Below, in pieces: positions 1 through 5,648 of a stretch of DNA of 5,648 nucleotides. The translations under genes were made by a program, and so were the position numbers. This DNA is from Verrucomicrobiota bacterium (GTDB taxonomy: Bacteria > Verrucomicrobiota > Verrucomicrobiia > Verrucomicrobiales > Verrucomicrobiaceae). Where the stretch lies: assembly GCA_023429545.1 (NCBI GenBank), contig JAEYUU010000727.1:1-5648 (forward strand), in the 5' to 3' direction. How positions within the stretch are numbered: position 1 is the stretch's first letter; every line of letters begins with the position of its first letter. A model generated the notes under the pieces. The model did no database searches, was not told where the DNA came from, and saw only the letters and a list, made by a program, of their open reading frames with translations.

Positions 1-2
1 CC

Positions 3-2327
3 GATGAAGAGCGCGACTACATGTACCGGGTCTACGCGAAGGACCCTCGCGCCCGCATCAATCTGGGCATCCGACGACGTCTGGCGCCGCAGCTGGGCAA
101 CACCCGGCGCAAGATCGAACTCAACAATTCACTGCTCTTCTCCCTGCCCGGCACGCCGGTGATCTACTACGGCGACGAGATTGGCATGGGGGACAACTTC
201 TATCTGGGTGACCGCAATGGCGTGCGCACACCCATGCAATGGAACGCCGACCGGAATGCCGGATTCTCCAAAGCGAATCCGCAGCAACTCTTTCTGCCCG
301 TCATCATCGATCCGGAGTATCACTACGAGTCGGTGAACGTGGAAAACCAGCAGGGCAACCTGTCCTCGCTCTTCTGGTGGATGCGACGTGTGCTCGGCGT
401 ACGGCGCCAGTCCACGGCCTTCTCCCACGGCAGCCTGGAGTTCCTGCATCCGGACAACGCGAAGATCCTGGCCTTCATCCGCAGGCACGAGGAGGAGGTG
501 GTGCTGATCGTGGCGAACCTCTCGCGCTTCACCCAGTACGTGGAGATCAATCTCTCCCAGTTCGCGGGGATGGTGCCGGAGGAGATGTTCGGCCACACCC
601 GCTTCCCTGAGATCCGCCAGATACCCATGCCATTCACGCTCGGGCCACACGGCTGCCTGTGGTTCACCTTGAAGCCGTCCATGACCTCAAGCACCGGTGA
701 GGCCTCGTGGAATGCGCCTGAGTTCGAGGAGAAGCCAGAATGGAATGCTGCGCTCAGGAAGGAAATCGAGCGCGAACTGCTGCCCGGATATCTGCCGCTG
801 TGCCGCTGGTTCGGCGGCAAAGGCAGGGTGGTGCGTGAGATGAAAGTGGTGCAGCAGATCCCCTGCGATGTGCCGGAAGTCCGCGTGCTGGCGGTGGAAG
901 TGAGCTACACCGAGGGAATGCCCGAGCGTTACCTGATGCCTCTCGGCATCGTGTCTGGCGAAGAAGGGCGTCAACTCACCGAGAATCTGCCTGTGGCCGT
1001 GCTTGCGCACTTCCCCAGCGGGGAGATCCTCGCGGACGCGTTTCACCTGGCTTCCTACCGGCTCTGCCTGCTTCACACCATTGCGAAGAATGGCAGGGGG
1101 CGGCCGAAGGATCAGGCCTGCATCATCGGAGCTTGTTCAGGTCTGGATGAGGCCACGCTGGAGCAGGCCACCACCCACACGCGGGTGGTATCCGTGGAGC
1201 AATCAAACACCTCCGTGGTCTACGGAGACAAGCTCTTCCTCAAATTCTTCCGCAAGTATGAACCCGGCATCCATCCCGACCTGGAAATGACCCAGCGGCT
1301 TCACGAAGGCGGCCGGTTCAATCAGGTGCCCGGATACAACGGCTCCCTCAAACTGATGGAAAGCGGCTCGGAGGGCGCCGTGGCCATGCTCGGCCCGTAC
1401 ATGCAGCACCAGGGGGACGGCTGGGCTTTCGCGCTGGATGCGGTGATGCGCTACTTCGATCGCGCACTGGAGGCGCGCGCCACGTCATCCCAGGCCACCA
1501 TCAAAGACCTGGTAGGCGGCGTCTTTCCCAATCGCGCCGGACAGCTCGGCAGCATGACTGCGCGCATGCATCTCGCTTTGCTCGAACTTGGGGAAAACCT
1601 GCCCGACTTCGCACCCGAGCCATTCAGCATGCTGTACCAGCGTTCACTTTACCAGGCCATGCGCGGAGCATCGGGGCGCGTCCTGCGTCAGTTGCAGCAT
1701 CGCCTCCCTAATCTGCCAGCATCCGTTCAAGAGGACGCGCGTGTCGTTCTCGAGGACAAGGAAAGACTGCTCGATGAGTTGTCGAAATTTCTCGAACACA
1801 AGATCGACGCCCTGAAGATCCGCATTCATGGGGACTTCCACCTGGGCCAGGTGCTCAACACCGGGAAGGATTTCGTCGTGATCGATTTCGAAGGCGAGCC
1901 AACTCTTGCCCTTGGCGAGCGGCGGCTGAAACGTTCACCACTGCGTGACGTGGCCGGCATGCTTCGATCGTTTGACTACGCCGCAGCCACGGCACTGAAA
2001 CAGGAGCGGGAGGGCGACGCCCAGTACCTTGCGCCTTTTGCCCGGACCTGGGTGGAAGAAGCGGGCAAAGAGTATCTGCGCTGCTACTTCAAGACGGCAA
2101 AGGGTGCCGCCTTTCTTCCCCCCAATGAGACAGACACCCACCTTCTCCTGAAGATGTATGAACTGAACAAGGCCATGTATGAAATTGGCTATGAACTGAG
2201 CTACCGCCCCGAATTCGCGGACATTCCCATCCGGGCCGTTCGCCGCATGCTGGAGAGCGAGGCCCCGGTGGAAACACTCAAGGCAAAGCCGTCGGAGTTC
2301 CACTCCGCGCCCGCCGATGGAGGCTGA
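3..2327 (+). CDS. treS: Trehalose synthase / maltokinase fusion (TreS-Mak), 5'-truncated by the window edge
   Basis: Bifunctional enzyme of cytoplasmic trehalose and alpha-glucan metabolism. TreS (GH13) isomerises trehalose and maltose; the maltokinase half phosphorylates maltose with ATP to maltose 1-phosphate, the GlgE donor. The frame is open from base 3 (DEERDYMYRVYA, typical TreS), so the ATG at 21 is internal and the true start lies upstream. About 774 residues are present; fused family members are usually about 1,100, so the catalytic nucleophile and acid/base are outside the window. Visible TreS motifs are INLGIRRRLAP, then SLPGTPVIYYGDEIGMGD and RTPMQW (bases 141-240), then a C-terminal beta-domain to about 680. 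After a short linker comes the maltokinase: N-terminal cap RWFGGKGR (804-827), probable ATP-binding Lys in LFLKFF (1242), catalytic HGDFHLGQ (1827-1850, Asp at 1833) and metal-binding DFEGEP (Asp at 1884). All expected kinase motifs are intact and no frameshift is seen. No glgB or glgE follows it. Family assignment is very secure; activity is inferred. Confidence 0.95.
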   Translation, partial: DEERDYMYRVYAKDPRARINLGIRRRLAPQLGNTRRKIELNNSLLFSLPGTPVIYYGDEIGMGDNFYLGDRNGVRTPMQWNADRNAGFSKANPQQLFLPVIIDPEYHYESVNVENQQGNLSSLFWWMRRVLGVRRQSTAFSHGSLEFLHPDNAKILAFIRRHEEEVVLIVANLSRFTQYVEINLSQFAGMVPEEMFGHTRFPEIRQIPMPFTLGPHGCLWFTLKPSMTSSTGEASWNAPEFEEKPEWNAALRKEIERELLPGYLPLCRWFGGKGRVVREMKVVQQIPCDVPEVRVLAVEVSYTEGMPERYLMPLGIVSGEEGRQLTENLPVAVLAHFPSGEILADAFHLASYRLCLLHTIAKNGRGRPKDQACIIGACSGLDEATLEQATTHTRVVSVEQSNTSVVYGDKLFLKFFRKYEPGIHPDLEMTQRLHEGGRFNQVPGYNGSLKLMESGSEGAVAMLGPYMQHQGDGWAFALDAVMRYFDRALEARATSSQATIKDLVGGVFPNRAGQLGSMTARMHLALLELGENLPDFAPEPFSMLYQRSLYQAMRGASGRVLRQLQHRLPNLPASVQEDARVVLEDKERLLDELSKFLEHKIDALKIRIHGDFHLGQVLNTGKDFVVIDFEGEPTLALGERRLKRSPLRDVAGMLRSFDYAAATALKQEREGDAQYLAPFARTWVEEAGKEYLRCYFKTAKGAAFLPPNETDTHLLLKMYELNKAMYEIGYELSYRPEFADIPIRAVRRMLESEAPVETLKAKPSEFHSAPADGG

Positions 2328-2419
2328 GAGTTCCATGGGGACGCGTGGATCGGCGTATCCAGGGTCACTGGCGACGCAGAACTTGCGCAAGCAAGCTGGC
2401 TACCTAATTTCAATCCTGC

Positions 2420-2439
2420 GCCGGTTTGCCTGAACCGGC
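2420..2439 (+). other. Intergenic stem-loop
   Basis: The arms GCCGGTT (2420-2426) and AACCGGC (2433-2439) pair perfectly over seven base pairs around the six-base loop TGCCTG, and a T-G wobble could extend the stem by one pair. It lies 92 bases after the treS-mak stop and 46 bases before the cheR ATG. The downstream sequence is GGATCGCGGC rather than a T-run, so it is not a canonical intrinsic terminator. It could be a 3'-end stabilising hairpin, a Rho-assisted stop or a leader structure for the signalling operon. It also overlaps the TTG at 2426, which argues against that codon as the cheR start. Confidence 0.4.
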
Positions 2440-2485
2440 TGGATCGCGGCGTCAATATCAGGGGCATAGGTTTCAGTTTCTTCCG

Positions 2486-3370
2486 ATGTCAGACCATTTG
2501 TTTTTTCAAGGACTCACCAAGCCTGGGCCAGTCCCGCGTTCACCGGTGCGGCCCGTGTGCCGGCACAGTGCTGCCAGCGCGGATGGCTGCGCGGGTTCCG
2601 AGGAGTTTTTTCGCGAACTGTTTGCCCTCGTCGGCCTTCCGGCAGGAAGCTACAGGCAGAGTTTCCTGCACCGCCGTTTCAGCGCCTGCCTCCGCTTTCT
2701 CTCGGCGCGAGATACGGGCACCGCGCTGGCGAAAATTCACAAGCATCCCGAACTGGCCAAATCCGTGCTGAGCGTGGTGCTCCTTGGAGTGACCGAGTTC
2801 TACCGAGATCCGCACGTGTTCCAACATGTTCGTGAGGTGACCCTTCCCTCGTGGAAGGCCTCCGGCATCACCGGACCTCGCATCTGGAGTGCGGCCTGCT
2901 CCGACGGCCAGGAACTTTACTCCGTGGCTCTTCTTCTGGCGGAGGCAGGCCTTATCGAGCAATCCATGCTTCTGGGCACGGACTACCGGAGTGAAGCCAT
3001 CACCAAGGCCCGGGCGGGAAAGTTTGGGCTGGAAGGGCTTGCCAGGTTTGATGCGGCGCTGGGATCCCACCTCTTCGAAGAGGAGTGTCCCGGGTTTCAA
3101 GTCCGGGAACAGTTGCGATGCATCCACTGGAAGCAAGCCGACCTTTTCGCCGGCGCGGAATCAGGCCCCTGGGATCTGATTTTGTGGCGGAACATGTCCA
3201 TCTACCTTAATCGTGATGCCTCGGAGGTCATTTGGAGAAACCTTGTGCGCGAATTGCGGCCGGGCGGATGCTTGATCACAGGCAAGGCGGACTATCCTCC
3301 TGCGCACCTTCGCCTTGTCCGCCTTGCACCCTGCGTCTACCTCAAAACAGAGATGAGCCAACGTTCATGA
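2486..3370 (+). CDS. CheR-type SAM-dependent protein-glutamate methyltransferase
   Basis: A 294-residue cytoplasmic methyltransferase of the CheR family, which transfers methyl groups from S-adenosylmethionine to glutamate side chains of chemoreceptors. After a Pro/Arg-rich, probably disordered N-terminus (about 35 residues) comes the helical CheR N domain (FFRELFALVGL onward), with VTEFYRDP at 102-109 matching the family TxFFRDP segment and its Arg (R107). The SAM-binding fold has IWSAACSDGQELYS (133-146, motif I), LGTDYRSEA (acidic ribose-binding D166), DLILWRNMSIYLN (230-242, matching family FDLIxCRNVLIYF) and LRPGGCLITGK (motif at 257-267). The usual GHSE-like ending is replaced by GKADYPP. 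ATG 2486 is chosen because it is the only ATG before the domain; a TTG at 2426 would add 20 residues but sits inside a hairpin. No good Shine-Dalgarno precedes 2486. The gene overlaps the next one by four bases. The symbol cheR is withheld because no chemotaxis neighbours are present and its substrate is unknown. Confidence 0.9.
   Translation: MSDHLFFQGLTKPGPVPRSPVRPVCRHSAASADGCAGSEEFFRELFALVGLPAGSYRQSFLHRRFSACLRFLSARDTGTALAKIHKHPELAKSVLSVVLLGVTEFYRDPHVFQHVREVTLPSWKASGITGPRIWSAACSDGQELYSVALLLAEAGLIEQSMLLGTDYRSEAITKARAGKFGLEGLARFDAALGSHLFEEECPGFQVREQLRCIHWKQADLFAGAESGPWDLILWRNMSIYLNRDASEVIWRNLVRELRPGGCLITGKADYPPAHLRLVRLAPCVYLKTEMSQRS
3367..3370 (+). promoter_or_regulatory. ATGA stop/start overlap (translational coupling)
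   Basis: The ATG of the histidine kinase (3367-3369) overlaps the TGA of the methyltransferase (3368-3370). Upstream there is only a weak purine stretch (AGAGATGAG, ending about 10 bases before the ATG), so re-initiation by ribosomes finishing the methyltransferase is the likely route. This sets the kinase start here rather than at the earlier in-frame TTG at 3232, whose extra 45 residues are Cys/Pro-rich, overlap the CheR reading frame and resemble no domain. It implies the two proteins are made together in related amounts. Confidence 0.8.
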
Positions 3371-5577
3371 GCACCGGCCCGAGCATCCACGCAAGACCCA
3401 GCTTTGTGACGTCCACTGCGGTCACTGCTGCGGTGGCTTTTTTCTGGTGCTGGATCCGCCTGGTCTGGCTGAGCAACATCGCTGTGACCCTGACCTTTGT
3501 GCTGCCACTGCTCCTGTGCGTTTGGACCGGGCGCAGATGGCAGCTCTGGCTCATGACCGTGGTGTTCCTGATCACGGCCGTGATCAAGTCGGTGTGGCTG
3601 CTGCCCGCAAATGCCTTTCCCAACGGCGGAGAGCGACTTTATCTCGGCTTCACGCTTTTTAACATTCTCGCAGGTTCAATCGTGGTGCATGCCATCCTCC
3701 GGCTCCGGGAGCGGCTTGAGAGCCAAAACTCCATCATCACCGCCCAGAATGCAAAGCTCGAGGCTCAAGCCGAGGAGCTCGCACAGCAGAATGAGGAAAT
3801 CAGGGCTCAAAACGAGGAGCTCGCCGAGCAGAACGAGGAAATCGAATCGCAGACCGAAGAGGTCGCCCGGCAGAATGAAGAGCTGGTCGACTCCAACCAT
3901 CGCCTAGCCAGCCGCGAGGAAATCCTCCAGGGCCTTCTTGAATCCTCCCGCAGCCCGGATCTCGCCAGCCGAACCCTTGGCAATCTCTGCCGGCGCACGC
4001 TACAGGTCATGGGTGATCCTGCATCTGCCGTGGCCGTGCTGCAGCTCGAAGGGGACCGCCTGACACTCCAAGCTCACTTTTCGACAACCGAAGGGCTGAC
4101 CCTTCCCGCCATCTGGCCGGTGGAGCGCTCGCTTGCAGGACTGGTCCTGGCCGAGCACAAAACGGCCTACGTTTCGGATCTGGGCAAACGGCCTGATCTG
4201 GCCGAGCCGTTTGCCGGATCCACCCACATTCGCTCCCTGCTGGCCACGCCGGTCCGGATGTCTGGAGCGCCCAGCGGTGTGCTGATCGTCTGCAGCCCGG
4301 AAGAGTCCCACTGGACGGATGAGCAGTTCCGCACGGTCGAATGGGTCGCCGCCCAGTGTGGCCCGGTGATGGAGGCGGAGCGCTGGCAGAAGATCCTGAC
4401 CGAGCGCGCGCTCGAGGTGGTGCAGGCGAGCAGGGCGAAGGACAACTTCCTTGCCACGCTCTCACATGAACTGCGCACTCCCCTGACCCCTATTCTCATG
4501 ACGGCCGCGGCGCTACGGGAGGATGAGCGCCTGCCCGAAGATGCGCGCGCGCAGCTCGGCATGATCGAGCGCAACATTGCGCTTGAGGCACGCCTCATCG
4601 ACGACCTGCTGGACCTCACCCGCATCGCCAAAGGGAAACTCCCGCTGCGTCCGCAGCCCTGCGATGCACATTCGCTGATCGGTCTCGCCATGGAGATCGT
4701 GCGTGACGATGCCCAGGAGAAGGGGCTTGTCCTGGAGCGCGATTTCGGCGCGAAGCTCAGTGGGCTCATGGCGGACCCCTCACGCTTCCAGCAGGTGATC
4801 TGGAATCTGCTGCGCAATGCCGTGAAGTTTACCCCGAAGGGCGGTCGCATTTCCATTCGCACCCGGGATGATGGCCACCATGGCGACTCACCCCGTCTGC
4901 GGATTGAAGTATGCGACACCGGAATCGGCATTTCACCCGGGCAGATTGAGCATATCTTCCAGCCTTTCGAGCAGGGTGAGGTGACCGGAGATCACAAGTT
5001 CGGCGGCCTAGGCCTAGGCCTCGCCATTGCACGTGCCATTGTCGACCTGCATCATGGCACCATCGAAGCCGCGAGCGCCGGTCCCAACCAGGGGGCGACA
5101 TTCGTGGTAGAACTACCCGGCGCGTTCCCTCCACCCCCGGGCATCGTTCCTTCCAGTGCCGGATCCGGGGCGGACGCCGCATCCCAAGACACCCCGGATA
5201 AACACCTCCCTCCCCTGCGCATTCTTCTGGTGGAGGATCACGACGCCACCCTTCAGGTGCTGTCGCGTCTGCTCGGGCGCCAAGGACACCGGGTCACCGC
5301 CGTGAGCTCCATTACCTCCGCCCAGTCGGAAGCACAGGCGCAGACTTTTGATCTGGTGATCAGCGACCTTGGGCTTCCCGATGGCAGCGGCAACGAATTG
5401 ATGGAAAAGCTGCGGGAAAAGTACAATTTCCCCGGCATCGCGTTGAGCGGCTATGGCATGGAGCAGGATTTGGAGCGCTCACGCAACGCAGGCTTCGTGG
5501 CCCATTTGATCAAACCCGTGGACCTGAACCAGCTCCAGCGCGCCATCGCCACCGCCCTCGGCTCGGGGGAGCAATGA
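3367..5577 (+). CDS. Membrane hybrid histidine kinase (4 TM - coiled coil - GAF - HisKA - HATPase - REC)
   Basis: A 736-residue inner-membrane sensor kinase with its own receiver. Domains in order: four hydrophobic helices (about residues 17-36, 38-53, 59-79, 91-111) joined by short loops, with seven Trp in or beside them; a Glu/Gln-rich coiled coil (about 117-182); a GAF-like sensor domain (about 183-340; ending RSLLATPVRMSGAPSGVLIV and WTDEQFRTVEWVA); HisKA with phospho-acceptor H367 in SHELRTPLTP; HATPase_c with the N box (NLLRNAVKFTPKGG, N484), DTGIGIS (D517) and GGLGLGLAIAR (546-556); a Pro/Ala/Gly-rich linker (about 571-616); and a receiver with acid pocket E623/D624, phospho-acceptor D667 in ISDLGLPDG, S694 and K716 in IKPVD. 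All key residues of kinase and receiver are intact. There is no periplasmic sensor domain, HPt domain or DNA-binding output, so phosphate must leave through an HPt/regulator encoded elsewhere, or the receiver acts by feedback on the kinase. The signal sensed is unknown; the GAF and membrane parts are candidates. It is co-translated with the upstream CheR-type methyltransferase. Confidence 0.94.
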   Translation: MSTGPSIHARPSFVTSTAVTAAVAFFWCWIRLVWLSNIAVTLTFVLPLLLCVWTGRRWQLWLMTVVFLITAVIKSVWLLPANAFPNGGERLYLGFTLFNILAGSIVVHAILRLRERLESQNSIITAQNAKLEAQAEELAQQNEEIRAQNEELAEQNEEIESQTEEVARQNEELVDSNHRLASREEILQGLLESSRSPDLASRTLGNLCRRTLQVMGDPASAVAVLQLEGDRLTLQAHFSTTEGLTLPAIWPVERSLAGLVLAEHKTAYVSDLGKRPDLAEPFAGSTHIRSLLATPVRMSGAPSGVLIVCSPEESHWTDEQFRTVEWVAAQCGPVMEAERWQKILTERALEVVQASRAKDNFLATLSHELRTPLTPILMTAAALREDERLPEDARAQLGMIERNIALEARLIDDLLDLTRIAKGKLPLRPQPCDAHSLIGLAMEIVRDDAQEKGLVLERDFGAKLSGLMADPSRFQQVIWNLLRNAVKFTPKGGRISIRTRDDGHHGDSPRLRIEVCDTGIGISPGQIEHIFQPFEQGEVTGDHKFGGLGLGLAIARAIVDLHHGTIEAASAGPNQGATFVVELPGAFPPPPGIVPSSAGSGADAASQDTPDKHLPPLRILLVEDHDATLQVLSRLLGRQGHRVTAVSSITSAQSEAQAQTFDLVISDLGLPDGSGNELMEKLREKYNFPGIALSGYGMEQDLERSRNAGFVAHLIKPVDLNQLQRAIATALGSGEQ
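3757..3906 (+). repeat. Heptad coiled-coil repeat (about 21-bp units) within the kinase gene
   Basis: Hydrophobic residues occur exactly every seven codons: Leu 3757, Leu 3778, Ile 3799, Leu 3820, Ile 3841, Val 3862, Leu 3883, Leu 3904. Between them the unit reads roughly x-x-Q-N-E-E, giving six Glu-Glu pairs at residues 136/137, 143/144, 150/151, 157/158, 164/165 and 171/172. Alternating Leu/Ile heads give a weaker 42-base, 14-residue super-period, visible in DNA as repeated GAGGAGCTCGC and GAGGAAATC blocks. This is a signalling-helix linker between the last membrane helix and the GAF domain, probably a parallel dimer. The fourth position of most heptads is Gln rather than a hydrophobic residue, giving an unusually polar core. 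Confidence 0.85.
5005..5020. repeat. 16-bp perfect palindrome in the kinase G2 box
   Basis: GGCCTAGGCCTAGGCC is its own reverse complement. It encodes the GLGLGL glycine motif of the ATP lid and uses the codon CTA for two successive leucines, although CTG/CTC dominate in the rest of the gene. The palindrome is most likely a by-product of a repeated Gly-Leu codon pair; no regulatory role is shown. Confidence 0.3.
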
Positions 5578-5608
5578 TACACGCTCGCGTTGCTTTACCT
5601 CACTCTGC

Positions 5609-5648
5609 ATGACTGCGCTCTCTACTTGGCGCTCAACCACCCCGCGGG
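5609..5648 (+). CDS. Possible start of a downstream gene (runs off the window)
   Basis: An ATG at 5609 opens a frame (MTALSTWRSTTPR) that stays open to the window end, 32 bases after the kinase stop. It overlaps the TGA of a 12-codon mini-ORF (5574-5612) that itself starts in an ATGA overlap with the kinase stop. There is no recognisable Shine-Dalgarno sequence, and only 13 codons are visible, so no product can be named. If real, it would be a third member of the operon, for instance a response regulator. The rest of the tail from 5578 shows no terminator hairpin. Confidence 0.2.
   Translation, partial: MTALSTWRSTTPR

Noticed and set aside
21..2327. ATG at 21 as the start of a 768-residue protein
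   Set aside because: The frame is open to the window edge and the codons before it (DEERDY) match the TreS family, so this ATG is internal.
1935..2390. 151-residue minus-strand frame crossing the treS-mak stop
   Set aside because: Most of it is antisense to the maltokinase C-terminus, and it has no recognisable domain or start signal.
2383..2410. TTGCGC - 16 bases - TAATTT as a sigma-70 promoter for cheR
   Set aside because: Only about half of the bases in each box match consensus, a level expected by chance in a 158-base gap.
2420..2439. Stem-loop as a canonical intrinsic terminator of treS-mak
   Set aside because: The stem is good but no T-tract follows, so it is listed only as a stem-loop.
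2426..2485. TTG at 2426 as the cheR start
   Set aside because: It lies in the arm of a stem-loop, has no ribosome binding site, and adds 20 residues with no family resemblance.
2540..3136. 198-residue open frame on the minus strand
   Set aside because: It is antisense to the conserved cheR domain and has no recognisable motif; shadow frame.
3232..3366. TTG at 3232 as the kinase start
   Set aside because: It would overlap cheR by 139 bases and add a Cys/Pro-rich stretch. The ATG at 3367 with its ATGA overlap gives a normal membrane kinase N-terminus.
3757..3906. CRISPR-like or tandem non-coding repeat
   Set aside because: The periodicity is imperfect at DNA level and is fully explained by the protein heptad pattern in frame.
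4167..4931. 254-residue open frame on the minus strand
   Set aside because: It lies wholly opposite the GAF-HisKA-HATPase coding region, is Ser/Arg-rich and has no domain. It is a shadow of high-GC codon use.

Overview
The window comes from a GC-rich bacterial chromosome (roughly 60% G+C by eye). It carries three genes on the + strand and no RNA genes, insertion sequences, CRISPR arrays or phage genes that I can see. The TreS-maltokinase fusion and the four-helix hybrid kinase are compatible with a Gram-negative soil or water bacterium, for example Verrucomicrobiota, Acidobacteriota, Planctomycetota or a deltaproteobacterial lineage. The sequence alone does not settle which.

Region 1 (1-2327) is the 3' two-thirds of a bifunctional trehalose synthase / maltokinase gene. 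The window opens inside the GH13 catalytic domain of TreS, just after the point where the last catalytic Asp is expected. It then runs through the TreS C-terminal domain and a complete maltokinase (Mak/Pep2). Together the two activities convert trehalose to maltose and then to maltose 1-phosphate, the donor for GlgE-type alpha-glucan synthesis.

Region 2 (2328-2485) is a 158-base gap with one convincing stem-loop (2420-2439) and no clear terminator T-tract or strong promoter. It separates the sugar gene from a signalling pair.

Region 3 (2486-5577) is a tight two-gene operon. A stand-alone CheR-type SAM-dependent methyltransferase overlaps by ATGA with a 736-residue membrane hybrid histidine kinase built as 4 TM - Glu/Gln-rich coiled coil - GAF - HisKA - HATPase - receiver. 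No receptor (MCP), CheA, CheW or CheB is present in the window. The kinase coiled coil carries six Glu-Glu pairs at exact seven-residue spacing, placed directly after the last membrane helix. This suggests, as an inference, that the kinase itself could be the methyltransferase's substrate, in place of a chemoreceptor. That is the most interesting idea in the window.

Region 4 (5578-5648) is a 71-base tail with a 12-codon ATGA-overlapping mini-ORF and a possible, weakly supported, start of another gene at 5609.
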